Shown piece by piece: positions 1 through 9,385 of a stretch of 64,000 nucleotides of DNA. The stretch spans positions 124,001 through 188,000 of the forward strand of contig JAVUPY010000025.1 of the NCBI GenBank assembly GCA_032252755.1. The letters run 5' to 3'. The notes beneath the pieces were generated by a model. It saw nothing but the letters and a program-made list of their open reading frames with translations, was not told the DNA's origin and searched no databases. Position numbers and translations under genes: made by a program. The DNA is from Terriglobia bacterium. GTDB taxonomy: Bacteria > Acidobacteriota > Terriglobia > Terriglobales > Acidobacteriaceae. The first letter of the stretch is position 1; the number at the start of each line of letters is the position of its first letter.

Positions 1-576
1 TGTATTGGCTGCGGACGCTGTATTGAAGCCGGTGAGGGGGCGCTTTGTGCCGCGGAAAAACTCACCTGTTGCGGGGTTTCCAAGCAGGGCCTGGTGCGAA
101 CATGGAACATCGAAGATGGTGTTGAACTGCTTGCGGATGAAGCCGTATTGACCGCCGCTGCCGCCGAAATTCGTAGCATTGTCGGACGGGCGCTGAATAT
201 CCGCGAAGTAGATGCTGGTTCCTGCAATGGTTGCGAAGGCGAAATCATCGCACTCACGAATCCCTACTACGACTTGGAGCGCTTCGGGATCCATTTCGTC
301 GCTTCCCCGAAACACGCGGACCTGCTGTTGGTAACGGGACCCGTTACGAAGAACATGTCCGAAGCCGTCCGGCAAACGTACGAGGCGACGCCCTCGCCCA
401 AACTGGTCGTTGCTGTCGGCGCGTGCGGTTGCACCGGAGGTATCTTTGCCGGCAGCGATTCGGTGGTCGGCGGCGTTGAGAAGGTTATTCCCGTAGACGC
501 CTACATTCCGGGTTGTCCGCCGACTCCTGCCATGCTCCTTTCAGGTATTTTGCAGGCGTTACGCCATGGCTCATGA
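1..576 (+). CDS. Group 4 [NiFe]-hydrogenase small subunit (HyfI/HycG-like), 3' part
   Basis: The frame is open from base 1 to the TGA at 574-576 (191 codons), so the gene starts before the window; the GTG at 94 is only an internal codon. Counted from base 1, the first 30 residues are cysteine-rich (Cys 1, 4, 7, 16, 23, 24) and look like the end of a ferredoxin-type Fe-S segment. Then comes the NuoB/HycG fold with SCNGCE (Cys75, Cys78), GACGCTGG (Cys142) and GCPPTP (Cys172), the ligands of the proximal 4Fe-4S cluster. CNGC rather than the CC of true NuoB, and the NPYYDLERFGIHFVASP stretch, point to the membrane-bound group 4 hydrogenase/formate hydrogenlyase family, acting on the cytoplasmic side of the membrane. 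Partner subunits would lie upstream, outside the window. A NuoB-like paralogue is the alternative. Confidence 0.82.
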   Translation, partial: CIGCGRCIEAGEGALCAAEKLTCCGVSKQGLVRTWNIEDGVELLADEAVLTAAAAEIRSIVGRALNIREVDAGSCNGCEGEIIALTNPYYDLERFGIHFVASPKHADLLLVTGPVTKNMSEAVRQTYEATPSPKLVVAVGACGCTGGIFAGSDSVVGGVEKVIPVDAYIPGCPPTPAMLLSGILQALRHGS

Positions 577-757
577 ACGATACTGCTGTGTGCGACGAAG
601 CTAGTTGATTGCACTGGACGCACCGCAAGATTTCACTGATGATTACGGGCAACGGTTGACGTCGGTTTGGACAACTGCTGTTTTCCACGCTGCGGGCGCG
701 TCTTTACTCTGAGCAGTCGAACTGCAATAAGAATGTTATCGAGAGGACATCTCTCCT

Positions 758-2140
758 ATGTCCGCCGGTACCACCACATCGCCTGCCAGATTACGCCGCA
801 CCCTGAAGCTGTGGAACCTGATCATCATTGGAATCATCATCATCCAGCCCACCGCTCCGATGGGAATATATGGCGTGGTCAGCAACAAAGGCCACGGCCA
901 CGTTGTTTCGGCGATCCTCATCGCCATGGTCGCCATGTTGTTCACGGCTATCAGCTACGGAAGGATGGCGCGCATTTATCCCAGCGCCGGTTCCGCATAT
1001 ACATATGTCGGACAGGAAGTCTCGCCTGCAATGGGATATCTGACCGGATGGAGCATGGTGATGGATTACGTGCTCAATCCCCTCATCTGCGTGGCGTTTT
1101 GCGCTAAAGCGGCGATGAATATTGTCCCGGGAATATCGTTTTATTTGTGGGCAATATTCTTCGCGATTCTTTTTTCCGCTTTCAACCTGTTCGGAATCAA
1201 GACTTCGGCCCGTCTGAACGAATGGTTGTGCGCCGTGATGGTTGCGGTCGTGGTCGTCTTTATAGGCGCGGTCGTGAAATACGTCATAGCCATGCCGGGC
1301 CGCGCTCCAGGGTTCTTTACTCACCCGTTTTATAATCCGGAGACCTTCAATCAGGGTGGCCTATTTCGTGCGACGTCCGTCGCGGTGCTGACCTACATTG
1401 GCTTTGACGGAATCTCAACGCTTTCGGAAGAAGCTGAAAATCCCGAACGCAACATCCTGTACGCCACCGTGCTGGTTTGCCTGATTACGGGGATACTCTC
1501 CGGAATTGAAGTCTATGGGGCACAACTTGTGTGGGGATCGAAACTGTTTCCTTCGGACACAGTTGAATCTGCGTTTGCGACGATCTCCGGCGTGGCGGGT
1601 GGCCGATGGTTATTTCAAACCATCAATTTCATTCTCCTGATCGCAAATATTGGTTCCGGAATGGGCTCGCAATTGGCAGCCGCCCGGTTGCTCTATGGCA
1701 TGGGTCGTGGCGACGCGCTACCGAAGAAGTTTTTCGGAGTCATCGAACCAAAACGACGCATCCCACGCAACAACGTTCTCGCCGTCGGTGCATTCGCGTT
1801 GCTTGGAGCCATCGCGCTGGAAGCTCTTTCGACTAGACTCGGCGGCGGCGCCTACGAGATCGGAGCCCAACTACTGAATTTTGGCGCGTTCATTGCCTTC
1901 ATGGGAGTAAACCTTTCGTCGTTCGTCCACTACTGCATGCGAGGGCGCCAGTGGACGATGTCGCAGGTTGCTCCTCCCGTGCTCGGATTCGTCATCTGCT
2001 TCTTCATTTGGCTGAACCTGTCGAACGCCGCAAAGATCGTTGGAGCCAGTTGGGTCGTTGTCGGAATGTTGTATGGTGCCTATCGGACCAGAGGGTTTAA
2101 GAAGGACCTCGTCAATTTCGATATCCCAGCGGAGGAGTGA
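758..2140 (+). CDS. APC-superfamily amino acid permease
   Basis: A 460-residue polytopic protein with about 12 hydrophobic segments, beginning with a short cytoplasmic N-terminus (LRRTLKLWNLIIIGI) followed by the helix-1 region QPTAPMGIYG, where the family usually has a small-residue substrate-binding break. The segment TYIGFDGISTLSEEAENPERN (about residues 210-230) is typical of APC permeases. It probably imports amino acids or amines by proton symport; substrate cannot be assigned. The start at ATG 758 is preceded by GAGAGG at 741-746, somewhat distant. It is followed at 95 bp by a TonB receptor gene on the same strand and may be co-expressed with it and the aminopeptidase. Confidence 0.87.
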   Translation: MSAGTTTSPARLRRTLKLWNLIIIGIIIIQPTAPMGIYGVVSNKGHGHVVSAILIAMVAMLFTAISYGRMARIYPSAGSAYTYVGQEVSPAMGYLTGWSMVMDYVLNPLICVAFCAKAAMNIVPGISFYLWAIFFAILFSAFNLFGIKTSARLNEWLCAVMVAVVVVFIGAVVKYVIAMPGRAPGFFTHPFYNPETFNQGGLFRATSVAVLTYIGFDGISTLSEEAENPERNILYATVLVCLITGILSGIEVYGAQLVWGSKLFPSDTVESAFATISGVAGGRWLFQTINFILLIANIGSGMGSQLAAARLLYGMGRGDALPKKFFGVIEPKRRIPRNNVLAVGAFALLGAIALEALSTRLGGGAYEIGAQLLNFGAFIAFMGVNLSSFVHYCMRGRQWTMSQVAPPVLGFVICFFIWLNLSNAAKIVGASWVVVGMLYGAYRTRGFKKDLVNFDIPAEE

Positions 2141-2235
2141 CCTGCTGTTGATGTCCAGTCACCAACGAGAGACTCAGATCAGAAGAGGGCAAAAACCCTT
2201 TGACGAACCCATTCCGCTAAGTTGACACTGCGTTC

Positions 2236-5200
2236 ATGCCGATGTCGTTTCGTGGGGTTGCTCAAATTCGCGCGGTTGCATTTTTTGTATCCATCTTTAT
2301 CACAATTCACGCACTCGGACAGGCGACCGGCACTCTGCGCGGCAAGGTATCAGATACGCGCGGCCGTACAGTCGACGGTGCCCGGGTGCTGCTCTATGTC
2401 GGGAATCGCGCCGAGGTGAAGGCAACCGCGGTGAGCGATCAGCTTGGGCACTTCGAATTCGTCGATCTTGCACCTGCGAGCGACTATCGGTTACGCGTTA
2501 CGCACACTGGGTACGTCAACATTGAAGCTGCGGGCATTTCGCTGCGGCCCGCGGAGACCAAGCAGCTGCAGATCACGCTGGACTCGCGGCGCGCGCTTAA
2601 AAATGCGGTGACTGAGATTAAGGGCTTCGGCGTGGAAGAGCAAGTGCGCACGTTGCCAGTACGCGGGCAGGCATCCGGCAGTCTCGAGACACTGACCCCT
2701 GGGGCCGGCGCAACCGGGGGAACATTTGGATCGTTTCCTATTAACGGCAGCCGTGCGCAGTACAACACCTACATAGTAAGCGGTACGAATAATCTCGACC
2801 CGTTTCGTAATGCGGAGGCCATCGGGCAGGGTGGCGCGTTTGGTGCCCCAGCAGTTCTGCTGCCGCTCGATGCCATCCAGGAAATTGAAGTGCGAACCAA
2901 CACCGGCGCTGAGTATGGCCCATCAGGAGCCGCGGTGCTGACGACGATTAAGGCCGGTGGGCCGCAACTGCACGGGTCGATGTTCGAGTTCTTCGATAAC
3001 GACAAGTTAGCCGCGAACAATTTCTACAACAATGCCTTTGGACGCCCGCGTCCCGAATTTCGGAACAACCAGTTCGGATTCACCGTTGGCGGCCCCCTGC
3101 CGTTTCACAACCATTTCTTCAGTTCCTATGAAGGGCAGCACGAGCGCGTCGGCGTGACGTTTGCATCTCGATTCCCCACGCAGGGCGAAATTGCCACAGC
3201 AACATCGCTCGTCGAGGGAAGTGGCCGTTCGGTGAACGCCCTGGCCGCGCCCATTCTCGCGCTCTATCCATCTTCGCTCGGCGAGGGCCAGCTCAGCTTT
3301 TCTGATCTCGGGCGTAGCGACGGCAACACGCTCACACTGAAACTGGATCATGGCAAGAGCGCTGATAACAATATCTCGGGGACATACGCTGTCGGCGCGA
3401 ACCGCCAGAGTTTTCCCCAGGGGCATTTCGGGTTGGGTGGAGGATCGCGGCTTCCGGCTTACGCTTCGCAATCGCACACAGTGGTGCAGTTGTTTGCTGC
3501 CGGGTGGCAACGAGCGCTGTCACCTCAGTTGCTCAACTCTGCCCGGGTCGGTTACTCGCGTTACTACGAGACAACATTTCCTGGAGACGAGAGCTTCGAC
3601 GCAACAACGATCGGCCTGAACACTGGGGTTAGCTCGACCCGCGATTTCGGCTTGCCGGAAATCGATATTGCGCCCGGCGAATACGAAAATATTGGCGCTC
3701 CGCTCTCGCTGCCGCGAGGTCGCGCCAGCAACGTCTACGACTTCTCAGATGGTATCTCCTGGAATCGCGGCACGCACCAATGGAAGTTCGGCGGCGACTT
3801 CACATTGCTCCAGGAGAATGCGTTCACCGACACCGGCATGCGCGGACGCCTGGTGTTCGATGGCTCGCAACTCGGAGACCAACTCACGAGCGACTTCGCC
3901 ATTGCCAGTCTGGTTGACCTGCTTGCTGGCCTCCCTGCTCCCGGCGTAACTACCATCGCGCGTGGCGACTCGCAGCGCTATGTGCGCGAGCATCGGTGGG
4001 CCGCATACATCGAAGACGGCTGGCAGCTTCGGCCGGCACTGAAGGTCACTCTTGGACTTCACTACGATCAGTTCTCGGTGCCCAGGGAGAAGCAGGGCAG
4101 GCTGAGTAATTTCGTTCCCGGCTCAGGGTTGCTGTTGGTCGGCTCTCCTGGACTTGCGCACGAATATCAGCCGAACTACGGCGACTTCGCGCCCCGAGCC
4201 GCGTTTTCGCTCGGATTAGGCGGCTCTCGCACCCTGAGCGGCGGTTGGGGAATGTATTTCAACCCTCATTCGTTTGACGAATTGATGGACAACAGCGGTA
4301 ACTCAAATTCTATTCTTGCCGGGCCGATATTCAATCCTATCGGTTCCAGTGCAATCTTCACGATTACGCCGCCGGCGCCCGTGCCGTTTGGCAGTGGTAT
4401 TCAGATATTTGGGCCGGCAACTCCACAGCCGCCATTCGATGTTTTCGCTGTGAGCACCCATCTTCCCGATCCCCGCTACCAGGATTTTAATCTCGCGTTG
4501 GAACAGCGACTTGGAGCGCAATCTTTCCGCATCGCATATTACGGCACGCGGGGGACGAATTTGCCCGTGGTCATCGACATCAATCAGTCAACCCCCGGCA
4601 GTTCCGATCCGGTCAGTGAACAGTCTCGCCGGCCGTTTGCGGCTTCGTTTTCCGAGTTTCGGGTGATCAACACGCTTTCGGACATCGCGCAGTCGAACTA
4701 CAACAGTCTGCAAGTCTCCGCCCAGCGCTCGGCAGCCAACGTAACATTTCGTGCCAGCTATACGTTCTCCAAATCGCTGGATGATGCGTCCGGTGCTGGC
4801 GGATTCCACGGCGGGCCGCCACAGGACAGCCGCAACCTGCGCATGGACTATGGACGCTCGGATTTCGACATTCGCCATCGCTTTACGGTTTCTTATGCCT
4901 GGCGCGTACCGTCGCCGACAGGTGTTCCCGGCTGGCTGCACGCTCTCACGTCCAACTGGCAACTGAACGGCATTACGACGCTGCAGACCGGCGGTCCGAT
5001 CAACATCACTCTGCCTTTCGATAATTCCGGGACCGGCGAATTTCGCGACCGCCCGAATCTGGTCGGCAATCCTCACGTGCCGTTCGATCCCCTGGGGCCC
5101 TATCTGAATCCGGCAGCCTTCGCGCAGCCGGTGCCTGGAACTTACGGCAATCTGGGGCGAAACGCTTTCAGCGGACCGGGGCTGAACGACTTCGATATGT

Positions 5201-5409
5201 CGTTCGTCAAGTCCCAGCAACTGCATGGTGACTGGTGGTTGCGGCTGCGAGCCGAATTTTTCAACATATGGAACCACCCGAACTTTGCCAACCCGTCGAC
5301 GACTTACGGTTCGGGATTCCGTTTGACCAGCACGCCGGACTCGTTCAACCCATATTTCGGCAACGGCAGCCCTCGGAACATTCAACTGGTTGCGGAGTTC
5401 GAGTTCTGA
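2236..5409 (+). CDS. Large TonB-dependent receptor with carboxypeptidase-regulatory domain (Oar-like)
   Basis: A 1057-residue outer-membrane protein. Residues 1-30 form a signal peptide ending near HALGQA; about 31-110 is a beta-sandwich carboxypeptidase-regulatory domain (TGTLRGKVSDTRGRTVDGARV); about 150-260 is a plug-like region (PINGSRAQYNTYIVSGTNN, then IQEIEVRTNTGAEYGPSGAAVLTTI); the rest is an aromatic-rich beta-barrel ending in ...VAEFEF with the terminal Phe typical of outer-membrane barrels. Such proteins are expanded in Acidobacteria and thought to import oligomeric nutrients. The ATG at 2242 is an alternative start. The ligand is unknown; neighbouring permease and aminopeptidase make peptides a reasonable guess. 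Confidence 0.85.
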   Translation: MPMSFRGVAQIRAVAFFVSIFITIHALGQATGTLRGKVSDTRGRTVDGARVLLYVGNRAEVKATAVSDQLGHFEFVDLAPASDYRLRVTHTGYVNIEAAGISLRPAETKQLQITLDSRRALKNAVTEIKGFGVEEQVRTLPVRGQASGSLETLTPGAGATGGTFGSFPINGSRAQYNTYIVSGTNNLDPFRNAEAIGQGGAFGAPAVLLPLDAIQEIEVRTNTGAEYGPSGAAVLTTIKAGGPQLHGSMFEFFDNDKLAANNFYNNAFGRPRPEFRNNQFGFTVGGPLPFHNHFFSSYEGQHERVGVTFASRFPTQGEIATATSLVEGSGRSVNALAAPILALYPSSLGEGQLSFSDLGRSDGNTLTLKLDHGKSADNNISGTYAVGANRQSFPQGHFGLGGGSRLPAYASQSHTVVQLFAAGWQRALSPQLLNSARVGYSRYYETTFPGDESFDATTIGLNTGVSSTRDFGLPEIDIAPGEYENIGAPLSLPRGRASNVYDFSDGISWNRGTHQWKFGGDFTLLQENAFTDTGMRGRLVFDGSQLGDQLTSDFAIASLVDLLAGLPAPGVTTIARGDSQRYVREHRWAAYIEDGWQLRPALKVTLGLHYDQFSVPREKQGRLSNFVPGSGLLLVGSPGLAHEYQPNYGDFAPRAAFSLGLGGSRTLSGGWGMYFNPHSFDELMDNSGNSNSILAGPIFNPIGSSAIFTITPPAPVPFGSGIQIFGPATPQPPFDVFAVSTHLPDPRYQDFNLALEQRLGAQSFRIAYYGTRGTNLPVVIDINQSTPGSSDPVSEQSRRPFAASFSEFRVINTLSDIAQSNYNSLQVSAQRSAANVTFRASYTFSKSLDDASGAGGFHGGPPQDSRNLRMDYGRSDFDIRHRFTVSYAWRVPSPTGVPGWLHALTSNWQLNGITTLQTGGPINITLPFDNSGTGEFRDRPNLVGNPHVPFDPLGPYLNPAAFAQPVPGTYGNLGRNAFSGPGLNDFDMSFVKSQQLHGDWWLRLRAEFFNIWNHPNFANPSTTYGSGFRLTSTPDSFNPYFGNGSPRNIQLVAEFEF

Positions 5410-5520
5410 GCCGGTAGGACACAGTTCCGAGAAGACACTCCGCCAGCCGAACCGCAAGGACTCGTGCGCGCCCGTGGCGTGCCTCTTCGCTTTTGCGTCC
5501 ACGGGGGATGAAGATGTTTA

Positions 5521-8139
5521 ATGCTTCTGTCGATGATTCGCTACCTGCTGGTATTCCTCCTCTTCGCTTCCGCCGCCCTCGCGCAAGTCCCCGAGGGCAT
5601 TCCGCGTCAGCTCGCCCGCGAGCGCGCTGCCAACGTCAGCGACGTGCATTACAAGCTCTCTTTATCTCTCGCGCCACACGCCACCGACGTTCCGGGATCT
5701 GTCGAGATTACGTTCACGCTGAAGCAGCCGGGCGAAACGCTACTCGATTATCGCGACGGTGTAGTGAAGAACGTTGTGATTAATGGTCAGAGGCGCGACT
5801 CGAAGGTTGATAACGGGCATATTGTTCTTCCCACCGTGTCAGTGCATGCGGGCCAGAACACTGTAGAAATCGAGTTTACGTCGCACGCGGGACCGGCGGG
5901 CAAGCCGATCATCCAGTACGAAGACAAAGACGACGGCTCCGAGTACGTGTACACGCTGTTCGTACCGATGGACGCGAGCATGGCCTTTCCATGTTTTGAC
6001 CAGCCAGACATCAAGGGAAGGTTCCAGCTCAATATTTCTGTGGCGCCCCAGTGGACTGTGATATCGAACACCGCTGTCCAGAGCGTAGATAGAGCGAGGG
6101 GCGTAGCGCCCGTTCCTGCTGTCGGTCCTCCACTGACAGCGTTTCACTTCGGCGAAACGCTGCCGCTGCCAACCTATCTTGTCGCCTTTGCCGCCGGGCC
6201 GTTTCGGAAGATCGAGCACGCGGGCGAACCAACGGTTTATTTCCGGAAATCCGAGTTGGCGCGAGCCCAGCAGGAAGTCCCCGAGTTGCAGGAGATCACG
6301 GCAAAGGGGATCAAGTTTCTCTCCGACTATTTCGCGCAGCCGTTTCCATTTCCAAAGTACGACCTCGTGCTCATCCCTGGCATGGCATACGGCGGAATGG
6401 AGCACGCGGGAGCAACGTTTTTGCGCGAGGAGTCGGTGTTGTTCCGCACCGCGACGACACATTCCGACATCTTGGGCCGGGACATTTTGACGCTGCATGA
6501 GCTGACGCACCAGTGGTTTGGCGACCTGGTGACAATGCGCTGGTTCGACGACCTGTGGCTGAAAGAAGGGTTTGCGCAATTCATGGCGTATCGCGCATTG
6601 TCGTCCCTGCGGCCGGAGGACACCGTCTGGAAGCGTTTCTACGAGACGATCAAGCCGGGAGCATACGGCATCGATCAGACGCTCGGGACGACGCCGATCT
6701 ACCAGGATATCGGCAACCTGAATGTCGCGAAGTCCGCCTATGGAGCGATTGTCTATTCGAAGGCTCCCGGCGTTCTGAAACAGCTCTGGTACGTGCTCGG
6801 CGACGAGCACTTCCGGGATGGTTTGCGGGCGTATCTGAAAGAACACGCTTATTCCAATGCCGAGTGGAGCGACCTGGTCCACGCTTTCGAGCAGGCTTCC
6901 GGCCGATTGCTGGGGAACTGGGCCGATACATGGATCCGAAAGCGCGGCATGCCTGAAGTCGATGTTGCCTGGTCTTGCAGAGACGGCAGGGTGCAAAGCC
7001 TCACGGTAACGCAGCACGATGTCCTGAACGAGGGAGTCGTGTGGCCGATTGCCATCGAAGCCGGGCTTCATTATCCAGACGGTTCTGAGTGGACCACGGG
7101 TCTGGAAATCGAGAAGGCGGCCGCGAAAATTGAGCGGCCCTTTGCGGACGGCCAGCGACCCTGTCCCGCGTGGGTATTCGCCAACGAAAATGATTACGCC
7201 TACGGGCGCTTCCTGCTCGACGAAAAGAGCAAGGAATATGTGATGGCGCACCTGGGACAGATGTCTGATCCCTTCGAGCGCGCGCTCTTGTGGGGATCGC
7301 TGTGGGAGTCGGTGCAGGTGGCAGACCTCGATCCGCGACGCTATATCGAGCTCGCCACCCGGCTGCTACCTAAGGAAAAAGATGAAATGATCCTGGCGCA
7401 GACTGTCGGGCGAACCGCCGGGGCGCTGCACCGGTACGTGTCGGAGGCAGACCGGCATCTCCTGACGCCTCCGCTGGACCAGATCGCCGCCACGCACATG
7501 CAGCAGGAAGCAGACCGCAACCTGCGTATCGTCTGGTTCCGCGGCTTCCGGGCTCTGACGGAAAGTGCGGAGTCGCGGGAGAGACTAAAGGCGTTGCTCA
7601 ACGGATCAGCGCTCATCCCCGGTATTACCCTGCGGCCGCTGGATCGCTGGAACATGGTCACGACGCTGGTCGCGCTCGACGATCCCGATGCCGATAAGAT
7701 CCTGGCGCTCGAGAAACAGCTTGATCACACAACCGACGGCCAGAAGTACGCCTACATGGCTGGAGCCGCGCGTCCCGACGCAGCGACGAAGAAGAGATAT
7801 TTTGACGATTATTTAGACAACCCCGAACGTCCGGAAGACTGGGTGCAGACCTCGCTGGGGGCGTTCAATTATTGGAACCAGTCGGCCGTGACCCAGCCGT
7901 ATCTCGAGCCGGCATTGCAGGCATTGCCGCAGGTGAAACGCGATCGAAAAATCTTCTTTCTCGTCGCGTGGCTGGATGCGTTCATCGGTGGGCAGCAGAG
8001 CGCGAATTCCGACGAGATTGTGCACCACTATCTCGACACGGCGCAGATCGAGCCCGACACTCGGCTAAAGATATTGCAGGCGGTGGACGAGTTGGACCGG
8101 ACCGTGAAGATTCGGAAGAAGTATGCCGGTGCCCACTGA
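5521..8139 (+). CDS. M1-family zinc aminopeptidase, exported
   Basis: 872 residues with an N-terminal signal peptide (MIRYLLVFLLFASAALAQ), so it acts outside the cytoplasm. The zinc signature is complete: HELTH at residues 326-330 and the third ligand Glu349 in LKEGF, with exactly 18 residues between His330 and Glu349 (HExxH-x18-E). The exopeptidase motif appears as GGMEHAG (291-297), a variant of GAMEN in which Asn is replaced by His. The length fits N-terminal beta-sandwich, catalytic, and C-terminal helical (ERAP1-like) domains. It releases N-terminal amino acids from peptides. The start could be the in-frame ATG at 5533. It lies 111 bp after the TonB receptor on the same strand and ends 62 bp from the convergent MFS gene. 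Confidence 0.9.
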   Translation: MLLSMIRYLLVFLLFASAALAQVPEGIPRQLARERAANVSDVHYKLSLSLAPHATDVPGSVEITFTLKQPGETLLDYRDGVVKNVVINGQRRDSKVDNGHIVLPTVSVHAGQNTVEIEFTSHAGPAGKPIIQYEDKDDGSEYVYTLFVPMDASMAFPCFDQPDIKGRFQLNISVAPQWTVISNTAVQSVDRARGVAPVPAVGPPLTAFHFGETLPLPTYLVAFAAGPFRKIEHAGEPTVYFRKSELARAQQEVPELQEITAKGIKFLSDYFAQPFPFPKYDLVLIPGMAYGGMEHAGATFLREESVLFRTATTHSDILGRDILTLHELTHQWFGDLVTMRWFDDLWLKEGFAQFMAYRALSSLRPEDTVWKRFYETIKPGAYGIDQTLGTTPIYQDIGNLNVAKSAYGAIVYSKAPGVLKQLWYVLGDEHFRDGLRAYLKEHAYSNAEWSDLVHAFEQASGRLLGNWADTWIRKRGMPEVDVAWSCRDGRVQSLTVTQHDVLNEGVVWPIAIEAGLHYPDGSEWTTGLEIEKAAAKIERPFADGQRPCPAWVFANENDYAYGRFLLDEKSKEYVMAHLGQMSDPFERALLWGSLWESVQVADLDPRRYIELATRLLPKEKDEMILAQTVGRTAGALHRYVSEADRHLLTPPLDQIAATHMQQEADRNLRIVWFRGFRALTESAESRERLKALLNGSALIPGITLRPLDRWNMVTTLVALDDPDADKILALEKQLDHTTDGQKYAYMAGAARPDAATKKRYFDDYLDNPERPEDWVQTSLGAFNYWNQSAVTQPYLEPALQALPQVKRDRKIFFLVAWLDAFIGGQQSANSDEIVHHYLDTAQIEPDTRLKILQAVDELDRTVKIRKKYAGAH

Positions 8140-8201
8140 GCGGATAACAGTTCGAAACGCTTGCAATAATAATTGATCTGGTTGGGCAGTATTTCGCAAG
8201 T

Positions 8202-9383
8202 TCAGTTGCGATCCGTGACTTGAACCTGAGGTACGATCGTTCTTTTCGTGGCAGTTTCGCGCAGGACAAAGAACGTCAGCAGAAGGGTTCCGACTGAAGG
8301 GACGATCAGTGCCACGCGGAGAGAGCCGGAGGCGGTTGCGGTCGCGCCGAAGAGCCAGGGCAAGGCACCGCCGCCCATGCTGCCGAGAGAGAAGAGCCAG
8401 CCGGGAATGTTTACCGACGCCGCTTCGGCATAGCGCGACATGAGCGAGAGCAACAACGCGAATAGTGGAGCGAGACCGAGTCCGGCGATGAGCGCGGCAA
8501 CAACCACGATTGCACCGCTGTGCGCAATGAAGAAGACGGCAAGGCCGGCAGCGGTGGTGAGGAGCGATGCGCGGAACAAAACCGCTTCCCCCGTATGTCG
8601 CAACAGGACGGCGGCGATGGCTCTGCCAGTGAGTAACGCTGCCCAGAAAGAAACCAGCGATATTGTTACGTAGAAGTGCTTGCTGGAAAGAGTAGCAGCA
8701 TACTTTCCGGCCCAGCCGCCGACGCACCCTTCCACCCCTATATATAAGAAAAGGAGAAAGCAATAAAGCAGAAGCTTTCCTGCGCCCGTAGAGTCTCTAT
8801 CATCCCGTTTTGCCGGAAACGTCGCGGGAACTCGGACGATAAGCAGTGCGAGGGCGACAGCAGCCGCTGCGATCGAAATGACAAAAAGCATTCCCGAGAA
8901 ATGCAGCCAGCGCATGAGCGCGGCTACGATGAGTGCGCTTCCGGCCGCGCCTGCTCCCCAGATCAGGTTCAAGACGTTCAGGGAAGCGGCGCGGCCATCC
9001 TTCGCTGCATAAGCGACGGTCATGTTTGTCGCGGGAATTGCCGCGCCCAACCCGAAGCCGAATGCGAAGACGGCAAGAGCAACAACTCCCCAACCGGAAA
9101 CTGCCAGAGCGAGCAAGCCACCGGCAATCAGTACGAAGCCGCCAACGATGCTGAGTCGTGGACGCCACTGCGACACGAGGCCGCCGAGTGACGCGCCGGC
9201 AAATTGGGCGGCGAATAAGGCACCGAGCTCCGAATCGTTTGCGTGAAAGCGCGATTGCAATATGGGGAGAAGCGGGCCCAGCAGGGCATTGACGATTCCT
9301 GTGAGCAGAAATCCGACATGCAGCAGGAACAGAGCGCTGCGATATCGGGGGCCCCGTGAAATGTCAACTGCAGTTGCGGCCAT
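8202..9383 (-). CDS. MFS transporter
   Basis: A 393-residue membrane protein with about 12 predicted helices in two halves, the first opening with LFLLHVGFLLTGIVNALLGP and carrying a loop 2-3 region like that of sugar/drug MFS carriers; GYVEGCVGGW-like sequence (IGVEGCVGGWAG, near residue 215) resembles FucP-type sugar permeases. It starts 2 nt after the stop of the LacI-family regulator, so the two are almost certainly co-transcribed. Given the regulator and the divergent GH16/TonB genes it most likely imports glucose or beta-glucan breakdown products, which is inference from context. Confidence 0.82.
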   Translation of the reverse strand: MAATAVDISRGPRYRSALFLLHVGFLLTGIVNALLGPLLPILQSRFHANDSELGALFAAQFAGASLGGLVSQWRPRLSIVGGFVLIAGGLLALAVSGWGVVALAVFAFGFGLGAAIPATNMTVAYAAKDGRAASLNVLNLIWGAGAAGSALIVAALMRWLHFSGMLFVISIAAAAVALALLIVRVPATFPAKRDDRDSTGAGKLLLYCFLLFLYIGVEGCVGGWAGKYAATLSSKHFYVTISLVSFWAALLTGRAIAAVLLRHTGEAVLFRASLLTTAAGLAVFFIAHSGAIVVVAALIAGLGLAPLFALLLSLMSRYAEAASVNIPGWLFSLGSMGGGALPWLFGATATASGSLRVALIVPSVGTLLLTFFVLRETATKRTIVPQVQVTDRN

Positions 9384-9385
9384 GA

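Noticed and set aside
4588-5502. 304-codon minus-strand frame
   Set aside because: Antisense to the TonB receptor barrel; no signal, domain or ribosome site.
5839-7251. 470-codon minus-strand frame
   Set aside because: Antisense to the M1 aminopeptidase, which has complete catalytic motifs; translation has no recognisable motif.
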